Source: Trachythela sp. YZ-2020 | Taxonomy: Eukaryota > Cnidaria > Anthozoa > Malacalcyonacea > Clavulariidae | Assembly: GCA_016169945.1 (NCBI GenBank) | Contig: JADLSH010000363.1 | Coordinates: 3,610,501 to 3,674,500, forward strand | DNA: 64,000 nt | Direction: 5' to 3' | Shown here: positions 34,289 through 46,540 of the stretch, one piece after another | How the letters are laid out: each line of letters starts with the position of its first letter | How positions within the stretch are numbered: position 1 is the stretch's first letter | Notes under the pieces: generated by a model | The model's input: only the letters and a program-made list of their open reading frames with translations | What the model was told of the DNA's origin: nothing | The model's database searches: none | Program-made: the position numbers and the translations under genes

Positions 34289-35771
34289 CTCGATCGTGTC
34301 ATGGTGCCCTTTGTTAAGGACTTACCATCCTATATCAAGGACACCAAACATGCTCTCCAAATCTTTCATAACATTCAATTTCATAACACTCATAAATTCA
34401 TTTTCACTATGGATGTTAAATCCTTGTACACTGTCATTCCCCATCATGATGGTTTGAGAGCACTCAAATTCTTCTTAGATAAGCGCCCCAACCAGGAACC
34501 GTCTACCACTGTTTTGATCCGTTTGGCTGAATTAGTGCTCACCCTCAACAATTTTTCATTTGATGGTGAGCTTACCAACAAATAAGTGGTGTAGCCATGG
34601 GAACGAAAATGGGTCCCAACTATGCCAATTTATTCGTTGGTTTTGTGGGAAAGCAGATCTTCGAGCAGTACACGGATCCCATAATTGATTACCTTGGTAG
34701 GTACATTGATGACTGTCTCGGCACAGCATCCTGTTCCCGCGGAGAGTTGGAGAAGTTTATTAACTTTGTTAATAACTTCCACCCAGCACTCCAGTTTACG
34801 TGGGAGATCAGTGAGACCAGTGTATCGTTCTTAGATATAATTGTATCTATCAATGGCAATAGACTTGTTACTTCTGTGTTCTACAAGCCGACTGACTCCC
34901 ATAGCTTCCACCATCTTCTCTTTACTTCTTCCCATCCCAACCACACTAAAAGGTCCATTCCCTTCTCTCAGTTCCTTCGCCTTAGCCGCATTTGCAGTGA
35001 AGATGACTTCCATATCAAAAGTCAGGAAATGAGAAACTTTTTTGTCCAACGCGGTTATCCAACCCCTCTCTTAGATACTGCCTTTTCGAAGGCCTCCAAT
35101 ATTCCCCGATCCGAAACCCTTAGAGACCATGTGTCTAATGTTCCCAACAACAAAATACCCCTAGTTCTCATTTACCATCCCTTCAATTTCAAAGTAAAGG
35201 ATGTCATTAGGAAGAATTTTCATATCTTGAAAAACGACCCTGAAACATCTTCCATTTTCACCAATAATCCCTTAGTCTCGTTTCGACATAGTACAAATAT
35301 CCGTGAAACCCTAGTCCACAGCTCTCTACCACAGGACTCGTCGTCACCTATAATGGCACGTTTCCTTGTGGTGTGAAGCTGTGCAAAACCTGTAAGTATA
35401 TAGATTCTTCCACTACAATTTCGGCACCAAAATCTAAGTACACCATTAAGCACCATTTCACGCGCACCTCCTCTCATCTCATCTACTGTATTTCATGCAG
35501 TAAATGTGGGATGCTCTATATTGGGGAAACTGGTAGTTATTTACGGATAAAGTTTGGTGAGCATCGTCGTGCTGTCGCAAACAATGATGCTAAACAACCT
35601 GTTGCCAGACATTTCAACACTGGCAATCACAGTGTTTCAGATATGAAAATGCGAGCTCTGTGTCCCATTTCTGGTAGTAATGATAGCCGCAAAAGCCAAG
35701 AAATGCGTCTCATTTCCCAACTTGGCACCATTCATCCTCTCGGCATTAATGAGCGCCTCTCCTACATTTAA
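34289..35771 (+). pseudogene. Penelope-like element: RT and GIY-YIG endonuclease (plus copy)
   Basis: Begins abruptly at SYLDRVM, so the N-terminus present in the minus copy is missing. Segment 34289-34570 reaches FSFDGE. A single-base loss near 34571 shifts frame. 34597-35376 carries GTKMGPNYA and GRYIDDCLG. An extra TA near 35350 shifts frame again. 35373-35771 carries CKTCKY and the GIY-YIG domain (LIYCISCSKC, LYIGET, KFGEHRRAV) to a natural stop. It is more complete in the endonuclease than the minus copy but also inactive. The 3' UTR runs to 36116. Confidence 0.88.
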
Positions 35772-36035
35772 CTCCTATCTGTTTATGCCTGCTATCAGCA
35801 GATACTCTACATCTCACCTTATCTAATATTTCGTTCCTTGTTTTCTGTCTTTCTTGCTTTTTTATCTTTGTTCGCTGCTCCTTATATGCTAATATATTTT
35901 GTTATGCGATTTCCATATTTTGTTTATAGTTTGTTTTGATTAGATCCATCTGATTGGCTTATTTTTTATCACGTGATCGCTTTTGTATTCACTATAAAAG
36001 CACATGTTTCCCAATCGACCCATTCTACTAACTTC

Positions 36036-36063
36036 CAGACGAAGGGCCTTCGCTCGAAACGTC
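36036..36063 (+). ncRNA. Hammerhead-ribozyme-like core in Penelope terminus
   Basis: Same motif as 29000-29027: CAGACGA then a short stem-loop GGGCCTTCGCTC and GAAACGTC. A variant is at 20864-20895 (minus), with the canonical CTGATGA and a different but pairing stem GACT/AGTC. That looks like stem co-variation. Confidence 0.35.
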
Positions 36064-36344
36064 GAAAATCTCATTGTATTTTTCAGGTAGTTTTACACAA
36101 CAGTCAACCGCCGTATTAACTATAAGTACGCATTCAGTTCTGTTTAGCCGGGGAAAGCAAGACAAACTTTTGATATTTTCTGAGTTATCGTGCTCACAGA
36201 CAAACACACACATAATAATACGTACATACATACAAACCCAGGTGAAAACATAACCTCCTGCCTCCTGGCGGATGTAATGATAGAACCCTCCTCGTCGAAC
36301 TAGTCGTGCTTTAAATAATACTTAGAACATCCTGCTTAAATTTT

Positions 36345-36378
36345 CTAACTCAGTGTGGTATTCCTATTTTTTACCTAG
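36345..36378 (+). promoter_or_regulatory. Predicted 3' splice site before receptor 2
   Basis: CTAAC branch-point match at 36345-36349, pyrimidine tract, then TTACCTAG with AG at 36377-36378. The open frame from the AG to the ATG at 36396 encodes the same Gly-Ser-Ser-Phe as receptor 1. Confidence 0.55.
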
Positions 36379-36395
36379 GATCAAGTTTTCCACTG

Positions 36396-37514
36396 ATGTT
36401 GGCAAACATTACAAGTATGATATACAATCATTCAAATCAAACAGAGATGAGTGAATGGACGAACAGTGACTGGATGAAATTTGAGGCATTTTGGGAGCGA
36501 CTACTGTTATCAGAGAAAATCATTTCCATTTTCATCGCCATATTCGCAATTCTGGGAAATACTTTGGTTTTGGTTGCGACCTGGAGAGAAAGAAGTCTTC
36601 ATCAACCAAATAAATATTTTATTGCTTGTCTGGCTGTCGCTGATCTTTTGGCTGGTATGTTTATAGTACCAATAATAGTGTATCAACGTCATTTCGTTCT
36701 TAAATCGCCACATACCTCGTTTATCCATCTGTGTCGTTTTATGATGTGGATAAATATCATTTCGCTAGCGGCATCTAATTATACACTGACGTTCATCAGT
36801 TTTGACCGATATCTTAAAATCAGCAAACCACTTCAATATAAATCACGAGTGACAACTTCCACATCATTGAAAGTAATTTTCATAATTTGGTTGGTTTCAG
36901 CTGGCGCTGCCACCTACGCCGCCGCAACTATTCCCTTGTCTTGCGAGTTCGATCTTAGAAAAGTAAAAGGATTCTACACATTTCTGGCAATAAGTGCATT
37001 TTTTCTACCCATCGTAGTCATACTGGTTATGTACATTCTCATTTTTCTTGTTGCTCATAAACGACAAAAAATGTTTCGGAATGGCGAACTGGGCCAAACG
37101 TCCAATGATCAGAACCAACGAGCTGCCTTTGTTCAAGATCTGAAAATTATCCGTATGCTGTTGATCGTCGTGGCGGTGTTTATATTTTGCTGGGGTCCTT
37201 GGGTAATTTTTTTGATGCTAAAACTTTACTATCCAAATTTTATTGATTACGGTAACACGTCATTAAGCTACTGGTATCGGATGTCCATAATTGAAACGGC
37301 AATAAACATGCTTCCGTGGTTAAACAGTCTATGCAATCCAATAATTTATGCATGGCTGGACCAAACGTACAGAGAAGCTTTCAGACACGTGTTCCAGCAA
37401 ATTATGTGTCGGGCAGACTCAAGAAGACAACAACCACCAATAGAGTTACGTGCACTGAGGACCAGTTTACATGCGACGAAACATTTAAGGAATACTTTGG
37501 ACAAACATTTTTAA
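36396..37514 (+). CDS. Class A (rhodopsin-like) GPCR, receptor 2
   Basis: 372-residue close paralogue of receptor 1, aligned without gaps through the seven helices. Seen: N55, LAVADLL, Cys113, FDRY, W165, Cys183, P205, FCWGP, NPIIY. N-terminal glycosylation sequons are N4, N11 and N14. Position 3.32 is Asn (codon 36753-36755). The stop that ends receptors 1 and 3 after the RTR-like tail is altered here, and translation runs 15 residues further into former 3' flank (tail ending HLRNTLDKHF). No frameshift or internal stop is visible, so the gene looks usable. A 7.2-kb Penelope composite lies only about 280 bp upstream of the ATG, which could separate it from distal regulatory sequence or from an upstream exon. 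Confidence 0.92.
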   Translation: MLANITSMIYNHSNQTEMSEWTNSDWMKFEAFWERLLLSEKIISIFIAIFAILGNTLVLVATWRERSLHQPNKYFIACLAVADLLAGMFIVPIIVYQRHFVLKSPHTSFIHLCRFMMWINIISLAASNYTLTFISFDRYLKISKPLQYKSRVTTSTSLKVIFIIWLVSAGAATYAAATIPLSCEFDLRKVKGFYTFLAISAFFLPIVVILVMYILIFLVAHKRQKMFRNGELGQTSNDQNQRAAFVQDLKIIRMLLIVVAVFIFCWGPWVIFLMLKLYYPNFIDYGNTSLSYWYRMSIIETAINMLPWLNSLCNPIIYAWLDQTYREAFRHVFQQIMCRADSRRQQPPIELRALRTSLHATKHLRNTLDKHF

Positions 37515-40500
37515 TTTTATTGCTTGGATTCCAGGTTTACTTTAGTCATTTTTAAACGACAGCGCTTAGCCAATCAGTGGGGGGTAGAGCTTGTAGAACA
37601 TATTAGGCTAAAACGAGTACGATAAAACGAGTACGTTTAAAGTCGCGCATGCGCTTTCATTCATATACAAGCGTTGTGCGTCTATTAAGGGCCATGTTTT
37701 CACTCAGATCCAAAGGCCGTGGCCTGAACAGAAGTTATAATATAATGAACAGTTAAATAACATTTGATAAAACTTTTAAGCAACCGAAACATTGAGGCAA
37801 ATGTTTAATCCAGACAAGTTTTTAGGCACATTCGCTTTAAAACCGAGTTAATATAAAGTAAGTTTCTACGCCCAGAAATTTGACACTTGATAAAGACCGA
37901 TATCGCGATCACTTCTAGTAACGAACGCCGGAAGATGCGGATATCATGATACTGCAAATAATCGAAACTGTCCTGTATTAAACTTTGAAATCTTATATGT
38001 AATTATGTGACGAGATTTGTCTCACAGCTGCGACACGGAAGCCGGAAGGCTCCGTGGGTAAACAGCAACAGCTTAACAGTTCATAAGTTTGCTACAAAAT
38101 CTATCTGAACTCACGAACAAGAACACGGACCGATTAAATGAAAACTCCAAACAAACCATGGTATAATTTTAAATGTTCTGACGTTAAATTGTTGATTTGT
38201 ATACAAGGTCAGTTTTTTATGTTTACATATACACACGTGAGAATGTTTGCATGCATGATTACTAAACCAAAATTTCTTAGGGACATTCGATCAAGTTTAT
38301 TTCAGTATCGATTGAGACTTCCAAAATTGCCCGAGACCAAGTTACCTTAGCAACTGTATGCAGGCCAACCGAGAATTTGAATAAAATTCTAGTTTCACAA
38401 TTTCTGATCAAAACTGTTATTCAGTATTTATTTTTGGAAACTCTTGTGCACACTTTCCGGCTGGGGTTTCAAATTCATTTTGGTTTAACGTCGAGTCTCA
38501 CATGTCACATTTCATATACAATATATCTAGTTGTTTACCCTGGGACCGTGTGCATATTGCCATAAGTGCATTGTATTAAGTATCTTCTTGTAATTCTTAT
38601 GGAGTCTCAATAATGTATATAATTTTGTCAACACAAGCTGTATGCATTGTCTCAGTTAATAAGCAATGGTAATTTGCCCATGGTAATATGTATATATACT
38701 ATATTGTAGATAATTTAGTTGCCATGTAATAGTAAGGTATGGTAATGTGTATATATGTAAAAATATATACATATTACCATACCTTGTATATAGTAAGCAA
38801 TGGTAATATGTATATATACTATATTGTAGATAATTTAGTTGCCATTTAACAGAACTTTATAATTCTCTTCCGCTGAAAGATCGTCTATTCTAATTAAGGC
38901 TAAAGGGATGTTAACAAACTATAGTTAGTTCCTAATCATTATGCAAACAACTTATTTGAATGCTAAAATGAGATTTTAAAAAGTCCATTGGGCATTGTAT
39001 AAATAGAAAATGTATAATAAACGTAGTGAATTTCGTCAAGTTTCAACATTGGTTGTCTTTTCTACTAAATGCTCTGTTTATATACCGAATGAATGAACGA
39101 ACGATGAATGCCTGAATGAATGATATTTTTTAAGCACAGAATTTATACAGGCTTACTTTTAGCTATTTTTAACGGTTCTGAATGCTATTTTATGATCATT
39201 ATTTACCATGAACTCCCTCCATACATGTTCAATACCGTCGAATCGGCTCCATTCGCACGGTTATGGAGAGATTTGTAACTTGATACTTCACATTCGTCGG
39301 CATAGGGCGAAATTATTTTGCGCAATGTTTCGATTCGTTCCATCTGCCCCATTCGTTAGATTCGTGATCGCAGGTACCTTCCGATGTATATCATGGCGGT
39401 TGCATTACTTTCATCGCTGTTTTCTGAAGGAGGAAATGCAGGACTTTGTGTGCAAGGAAAGCATTATATATTCTTTCATTTGAACCTAAGTTGTTCTGAA
39501 CTCTGTCTGACTTCCTCTTTCGTTTCGAACAGACAGATCTGACGAATCGAACCATTGGACGAAGCGCTTGAGCCTATACTTTAAGCCCGTTTTCTACTTC
39601 AACCCTCTTGTACCGAAACTTAGCGCATTTTTGTATTTCCTGAGCAGTGCATGAGGATGAACTAATAAGTTTAAAAAATTCTACGATACGTTATGATATA
39701 GGGATGAAGGAGAAAAAGGCATTACTCTTGCCTATCAATCCATGCTGATTTACAAATCTCTCCATGCAATTCGTGTCGAATGCACGGACTGGCGAATCGA
39801 ACCAGTGGACAAATCTGTTTGAGCCTATACCTGTATAAGGGAGCAGTCATTAATATTGGCGGGAGGGCGAGTAACCACCTCTCCAAAACCTTAGTCCAAA
39901 ATATAACGGCCTCCCATAAGATAGCTCCTTTCCAATTTGTCACTTTTCAATATTTTTCATAATGGCAATCAGTTTCAAAAGATTCAATCAGAGGTACGTT
40001 TATTATTTTAAGCAAGTGGGCACTTGCGTAAATTAAATGTTCTAAAAAGATGCATGCACACTCATTATATTCCAAATCACTAAGACGAGCGAAACGAAAA
40101 CAAGACAAAATAGTACCTTTGATTAACGCATTCTATAGATGAATTTACTATAGTTTGTTCTTTCTAGTGGAAAATGAACAGTACAAGTTAGTACGCCGTG
40201 TAAATCGCACAAAAATCCTAATTATCAATTTTTTCTTACTCTTATATACGTACACAGGCACTTTTCTTGTCCCCTTATTTGTCTTCCTGTCTCCTTACGT
40301 TTTTGATTAAACGCATTCTATAGACGAATTTACTATAGTTTGTACTTAGATTGTAGTGGAACATGAACAGTGCAAGTTATAGTACGGAGTGTAAACCGCA
40401 TAAAAATCCTAATTATCATATTTTACTTACTCTTACGTACACAGTCACTTTTCCTGTCTCTTTATTTGTCTTCCTGTCTACTTACGTCTGCTCTGTATAA

Positions 40501-41214
40501 TCACAAACTGCGAGATAGCAACCAAAAATCCAGTGATTTTGAATCACGATCGGTAAAGCAATATTTAATTGGTAACTATATGTGTTCTGGCCTAGTTTCG
40601 TTTGTTGAACACTTCTTACCCTGGCATGCAATTCTGCCATATTTCATGATTTCATGATACGTTCTACTTCAGGCTTGCTGAAACTATACTTCGGTAAAAA
40701 GAAATACGACGGAAAATGGCCGATTTACAAAGCGAATTTCTTGGAGCAAGTCTAGTGACAAATGACTTACCCAAGCTTCCTTGAAGAATTACGAAATAAT
40801 TTGAATAACAAATCTTGTATTCTTTAGAAATCATGCACATGCTCTTTAAAAAGGAGCATAATTCTTATCAGTCTATTGTCATCCAATGCACGTTACACTG
40901 GTCTATTGTTTCCACTTTACCATGTAATGACAATCATGCCGTATAAATCAATCTTCAGTCATTCCAACTGAGAGCATTGTCTTTCCTTAGGTCTAGTGCA
41001 CACGAGTGAAATAAGCATAAGCAGAATTACAAAAGCGAACTATCTCTCTATAGGTTTTAAAAAGACAAAGTGGAAAAATGTGTTCTTGTTCCGGCTTATC
41101 CTATCCTAAGTGCTTATGCTTGTGCTTATGTCGACGTTCATGTTGGACACTTCACCGCATCTCTTTGTTTTACCTTTGGTCTTTGCTTATGCTTGTGCTT
41201 AACCAGGATTAATA

Positions 41215-41468
41215 GGGGCCTATTCATATAAGGCCGAATAAAACATGCGCTGTGACATTCATTCTGCGACATGGCTAAGAGCATTCATATTAGCCCGAGA
41301 AGGCGGAATCTCTCCTCGCTCAAGCGGGAGCCTTGCAACCCGGGCTGGCCCGGTTCCTGTGTGAATCAAATGCCAAAAACCGTCGTAAAAAATGTACGAT
41401 CCGGGAACTCGGGTCTTGCGAGTCAGTCCGGTTAAAGCGGGCAAGCCCGGCTCATAGGAACAGCCCCT
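41215..41468. mobile_element. MITE with GGGGCC...CAGCCCC ends
   Basis: About 254 bp, ends in inverted similarity (GGGGCCTATTC and GAACAGCCCC), flanked by TA at 41213-41214 and 41469-41470. GC-rich compared with its surroundings, suggesting recent arrival. Absent from the sister D block. Confidence 0.6.
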
Positions 41469-41700
41469 TAGTATTTTGAGAAAACCTTGCCACTCTCGTA
41501 ATAAAAGTCATTTATATACGTCAAACCGTGGTCAAACGTGGGCTTCTATCCGAATACAGCCTTCGGGCAGCGCCCATCGGATGTATTTGGCTAAAATCGT
41601 CGCTTCTCTTTATTTAAGTTTCACATACATTGTATACCTTCTTAACTTGATGAAAACGTAAAATAACAAATATTTTAAGGCATCAGCGTTAATAGTCATT

Positions 41701-41989
41701 AGTAAAATTACATAGGTGATTATTGAAAATTCTCAACGCTGATTGGTTGCGCTACCTCGGATTAATACGCGATAATCACCTAAAGCGTTTTTAAGCCGCT
41801 TTTATCTTAAATATTCAATTAAAATATTTTTGAAATGTGCATTTTTTCTTTTTTCCAAATAATCACCTATGTAATTTTACTAAAACAATTATTCGCCTCA
41901 GGCTCGGTGAATATCGTTGAATAAAAACCTCGACTTCGTCTCGGTTTTTATTCACCGATATTCACCTCGCCTTCGGCGAATAATTGTTA
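41701..41989. repeat. Two adjacent foldback structures
   Basis: 41701-41881 has inverted ends agtaaaattacataggtgat and complement. 41885-41988 is an almost complete hairpin starting acaattattcgcctcaggct. Both are absent from the sister sequence near 4690-4710. They may be one compound MITE. Confidence 0.65.
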
Positions 41990-42428
41990 ATTAATAGTGC
42001 CTGGCGTTGGTTATTGGTACAGAGAAGAAATTGGCTGGGTAATAATTTTTTCGGCTAAACGAAGTTTGGGTAATATATTTTTGAATCCTTTTCGTACAAT
42101 TGAGTAAAAATAGAATTCTTGCCAACACACGCAGAAGATAAATCGATATTATCGTGGAAAATAGAGCACAAAATAGAGAAAATAGACACTGTATTACTTT
42201 TTATGATATTTATATCAGTATATTTCAGACTTAATTGGATTTACAAAAAATCGCATATAGACATAAATGTTTTGCTCTTGTTCCATAATAATAACAAAAT
42301 GGCTTTTCAGAAATAATTACAATACATCTATAAAATGAAGATTATAATTAATTACCTATTTACATGAGTTAATTCGAAAATATACAATAATGTATCAAAA
42401 TATAAATAGTGTGTACAATTTTATAAAA

Positions 42429-43345
42429 CTAATTATTGCTAAATTTCTTAAATATAAAATTATTCCGGTACTCTTTATGCAAAATCTCTCTAACTAGTTT
42501 TTTAAAAACTCCAATACTTGAACTATCTTTAGTGTTCTTGTCTAAATCATTCCATAATTTAGTTGCTCTATATAAAAACGACCGCTGACCCGCAGCTGTC
42601 CGATAAAATGGGATATCTAACTCATCCACTTGTCGAGTGACCCGATCATGTGTCTGGGATTTATATGTAAATCTTCTTGCAAGATATGGTGGAGCTAACC
42701 CTTTAAGACACTTAAATGTCATAACAGCATCTTTATATCGCAACATATAAGAAACAGGTAACCAGTTTAGTTGTTGTAAAACGGGTGTAATATGATCATA
42801 CTTTCTCGTGCCACTAACAATTCTTAGACGTATTTGCCCACACAGATGAACAATAATAAAGTTTGCTGAAGACCAAAGCGCTTATGATCACTATCAGAGT
42901 GCGGCTGTCCAAAATATGTTTAACTCGATTGATCTGGCAAAGAGATTTTGTACACTTTGAGACCACTTGGGTAATGTGCTCATCATAACTCAAATATTTA
43001 TCAAACTCCACTGCTAAATCTCGCGCTGAAGATGCCGGTCGTAGTTCTTTTTCAAGGAAAGTCACTCGAAAATCTTGTACTTGACTGAGCATTTGTGGTG
43101 TACCAAACAGAAGAAGCTTAGTCTTTTCAGGATTGGCAAGTAGGCTATTTGAGCAACACCAAGCAGCAACTCTCCTCAGATCACATCTGTCAGCTGAATC
43201 TCAGCAACATTAATGTCTTTGTATGAGAATGACAGGTAAATTTTAGAGTCATCTATACATACGATTCTAACGGACATACAACAAGAGTAGTTGGAAGGTC
43301 ATTTATATAAATACTAAACAACGCTGGACCAAGTAGACATTGGTA
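42429..43345 (-). pseudogene. 5'-truncated LINE ORF2 C-terminal region
   Basis: Right to left: about 43345-43200 encodes LGPALFSIYINDLP and a damaged YVDD region (frame broken), 43092-42814 has the post-RT part, and 42746-42429 has the C-terminus with LDIPFYRTAAGQRSFLY and KLWNDLDKN. Clearly related to the LINE at 30467-33600 but diverged. The motif-A part of RT and the endonuclease are absent. It interrupts D block copy 3. Confidence 0.82.
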
Positions 43346-43890
43346 TATATGTATTGAATATGGCTGCTGCATGATTGAATATTCGATGGTTGGGTAAAAT
43401 ATTTTCAGCCATTTTGAGGTTGGGTAAATAAAATTGTTACACTATTTCCAATAAAAAAAACGGTCCTTTATATACGCGAAGGCTGGCAAAAAGCGCATCG
43501 GAAAAAACAATTGCGATCTATTGATGCTTATTTCCCATGCATTAAGCATTAACTCTATTTTAGACCAGTCGTTTATTGTGTTGCCATGCCCATAGCAAGT
43601 GAGAATATGAATTAAAACTAAACTAGCTTTTCCTAATTATACTCAAGTGCTCTATCAACAGTTCTAAACTATTCTCCCTAAAGAACAAAATATTGATTCC
43701 ACGTTACTACAAAATTATCTCAGACGGAGTACTAGGAGAAAACATGCGATGTTTGGTGGAGTCATGCTGAAAGTATTCTATACTGTAGGCGCGGTTAAAA
43801 ACAAGATTTAAGCGACGAACCTTATTACATCTTGAATGGGGAAGTCAAGTATGCCTTTAATACCGCCATATACCATAAGGCCTTACGTTT

Positions 43891-43980
43891 CTGAAGGGTC
43901 TTCGCTCGAAACGTCGAAGTTCTTATTGTATTTTTCAGGTAGTTTTGTCTTACTCCACCGCCGAACCACACGTTCGAGTT
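43891..43980 (+). mobile_element. Penelope-like 3'-end fragment
   Basis: Carries ctgaagggtcttcgctcgaa and acgtcg, then 'tattgtatttttcaggtag' and the terminal 'cacacgttcgag', all seen at the ends of the 28929-36116 element. No coding part. Confidence 0.65.
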
Positions 43981-44009
43981 ATTGACACACCACAAATATA
44001 TTCTAATCT

Positions 44010-45520
44010 AAACGAAGTGGAAAGTAGAAATGCGGTATAAATAAAAGCTACCTAATATACCTCATTCTTTTATGTTGCGACTATGAGCACTGATTGTTCT
44101 AAATGCTGTGTAGGTAAATGTATTTGTTAACATGTTTAGAAATTTCACAAATTGGCATTTTAATAGCTGCATAATCAGATATCTGCAGGCATGCCAGAGA
44201 AAACCTGTGTACCTTGCTTTTAGGAAAACTAGCTGGAAATCTGGGTTGGAACCGTGACACATGCAGCTAGCTGTCTGACAAAGCAGATTTATATTTGTTT
44301 TCATGGAAAACAGAATTATGTTAAATTATTTTTTATCATCACTTCGAAATTGTCTGTTTCCTACGCATCTTCTGCCAGTTTCTCCTTCATTTTATTGTGC
44401 ATTCAAGGAACTGGCACAAATAAGTGCATACGTTTGTTGCCTTCTTGGAAGACCATCTTCTGATTAAGCAACCAGTTTTTCACTTAGGGTTTGCCTACCT
44501 TTTGAGCCCGGTAATACCACCAGACTATCCATAATTATCACCATTTTCACAAGCGTACAGAGAGTGCACCTTTTTCCAATTGCCCCTGATGATGAATCTA
44601 CCATCTACATTTAAAAAACCAGATATAGGTCATGAACCCCCTAGCTGACGGTTTGTACACTTGTGTAAATCTGGATAATTCATATGGATGACTCCTTATA
44701 GTAACAGTCCTTAACTGGCAGTACCCACCCACTGATGAATAAAATCGTGCAGCGTTAGACAGTAAAATACTAAAGTAGGGCGCATTGCCAGCTAGTGGGT
44801 TAAGAAAAATATCTGGAGCACATTAACCATCCATCCAATTCATAATTACATTTTCAAGCATACACAGAAAGCAAATTATCAGGCAGCAATATGGAATCGG
44901 TCAACATGTTCCACCTTTAATGCACCAAAACTGTCAATCATCTTGAAAAACTAATGAGAAAGGTCATAATTATATATCTGTTGTATGGATGGACGGTAAA
45001 TGCGCTCCTGATGTTTTGCTTTGGGACTGTTACTGTAAATGAAAAACTTGTTGCTTAACCAGATGTTCTTGCAAGAAAGCAACAAACGTCTGCAATAATA
45101 TGTGCCAGTTCCTTGAATGTACCAACAATATGCAGGAGAAACTAGCTGGCAGAAGATGCTGAGGAAACAGACAATGAATTTCCAAGATATGATGAACAAT
45201 AATTTAACTAAATTCTATTTATCTGCTTTGTCAGACAGCTAGCTCGGTGTCACGCTTACGACTCTGATTTACTGAAGAGCTTCCCTAAAAGCAAGGTACA
45301 CACGCTTTTTCTGGCATGCCTGATATCACCTTATTCAGCTATACAATTCTAATTTGTGAAATTTCTATTAACGAAATTAAAATTAATAAATTATATTGAA
45401 CAAATACATATATCTACACAATATTAAGAACAATCAGGGCTCATACTCTTCCCACAAAAGCATGTTAAGCTAAATGTACTTCTTTTCTATTTCTACTTTC
45501 CAGTTCATTCCTATGCCATA
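44010..45520. repeat. Long inverted repeat (foldback), about 0.45-kb arms
   Basis: 44010-44480 and 44975-45510 are diverged inverted copies. Shared stretches include gcatgccagagaaaacctgt/complement, agctagctgtctgacaaagc and ttccttgaatg-type sequence. The 0.5-kb centre is unique. No target duplication identified. It could be a DNA transposon remnant or an inverted duplication. Confidence 0.65.
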
Positions 45521-46540
45521 TTTACTAGTAAAGGTCTTTCAATTTATTTAATATCTTTCGTCACCATACTTACCTCTGTGGATGGTTAGGTGCAGACGTG
45601 GCCTGCGAATAGTCTAGGGATTTGAGTTACTTGGATTCAGGTCTGAATCACGTGAGCATGTCCAGTCAGGACCTGACCACCGAACGTCTGCACCTTATTA
45701 CACCGAACAAAGAGTTCGGCGGAAATTAGAAAACCGACATTGGCAATACGAAGGAAAATTTTTTGTTTGGATCATGTTCTCTCAGCAGAGTAATACTCCA
45801 GTTTTCTATATGAAAGCTAATGAGCAATGAGCCTGCTTATCACTCTCTATATCCGCCCCCTTGAGGGCGTACGTCGTGCTCAGGCTGCGCGCGTTTCCTA
45901 TGATATTAACCTTGGTTACTATGTAACCTCATTTAAAATTGATAGAATATCAACAATAATACACGCAAATTAAAAGGTAATTTTGTTCTTTATATATGTT
46001 TTGTGACAACTTGTTTATGAGCCCATATACCCAGGGGCGTAGCGTTCGGGGATTGTGGGGTGTAACACCCCCCAATTTTAACTGAACGATCGGCAAAACG
46101 CGGATTCGGTCGGTAATGTACGGAGCCGTCGTAAACATTAAAACATGAAGCTATATAAACGGAGGATATCGTATGTGTATAACTTTATGCGGGGGAGTGG
46201 GGGGAGGAGGCACGACCACGTGTTCGTCGGTAAAATGGTAAATATTAGACGTTACACCCTCCAGTCAAAATGGTCACACTGCGCCCCTGCATATACCAAC
46301 CGTACATGTGAGAGTTCATGTAAAGTCGTACTGACATGAAAGACACCGTAAAGTATAAATGTGGCGCCAAGCTGCGGCAACCGCCAACTTTGCGGGTTTC
46401 CGTGCGTGGGAACAAGAATATTCGAACTCAGCGTGTCGAAAACTACAGCTAAATGTTATTACTTTTTAGCACCCCGATGGGGGCAGCGGAAATTCATTTC
46501 TACCCACTTTTTGGGGGGACAGACAACGTACTATATACCG
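45521..46540. other. Intergenic with one MITE
   Basis: A small hairpin (gtgcagacg / cgtctgcac) spans about 45610-45692. Otherwise only the hAT MITE at 46032-46289 is recognised. No gene seen. Confidence 0.45.
46032..46289. mobile_element. hAT-type MITE (CAGGGGCG ends)
   Basis: 258 bp, inverted ends CAGGGGCG and CGCCCCTG, flanked by perfect 8-bp duplication catatacc (46024-46031, 46290-46297). The open frame at 46145-46339 crosses its right end and is not a gene. Confidence 0.85.

Larger units (their letters stand above)
28929..36116. mobile_element. Composite Penelope-like insertion (head-to-head copies, nested LINE)
   Basis: Lies between a perfect 13-bp duplication taactataagtac (28916-28928 and 36117-36129) inside the U block of receptor 2, which is uninterrupted at receptor 1. 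Outer arms are inverted copies of one Penelope-like retroelement. The left copy reads on minus (29000-30466 and 33661-34251) and the right on plus (34289-36116). A LINE (about 30467-33600, minus) splits the left copy. A short piece of the 3' coding region near 34255-34275 at the centre suggests a partial tandem arrangement before inversion, which is common for Penelope insertions. Confidence 0.85.
37560..43890. repeat. D block, copy 3 (downstream of receptor 2)
   Basis: 38400-43890 is collinear with 2200-5600, with extra insertions here: MITE 41215-41468, foldbacks 41701-41989 and a LINE fragment 42429-43345. 37610-38140 matches 12590-13100 and 23810-24140. A 50-bp palindrome (aaggtatggtaat...) lies at 38733-38781. 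No gene recognised. Confidence 0.7.
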
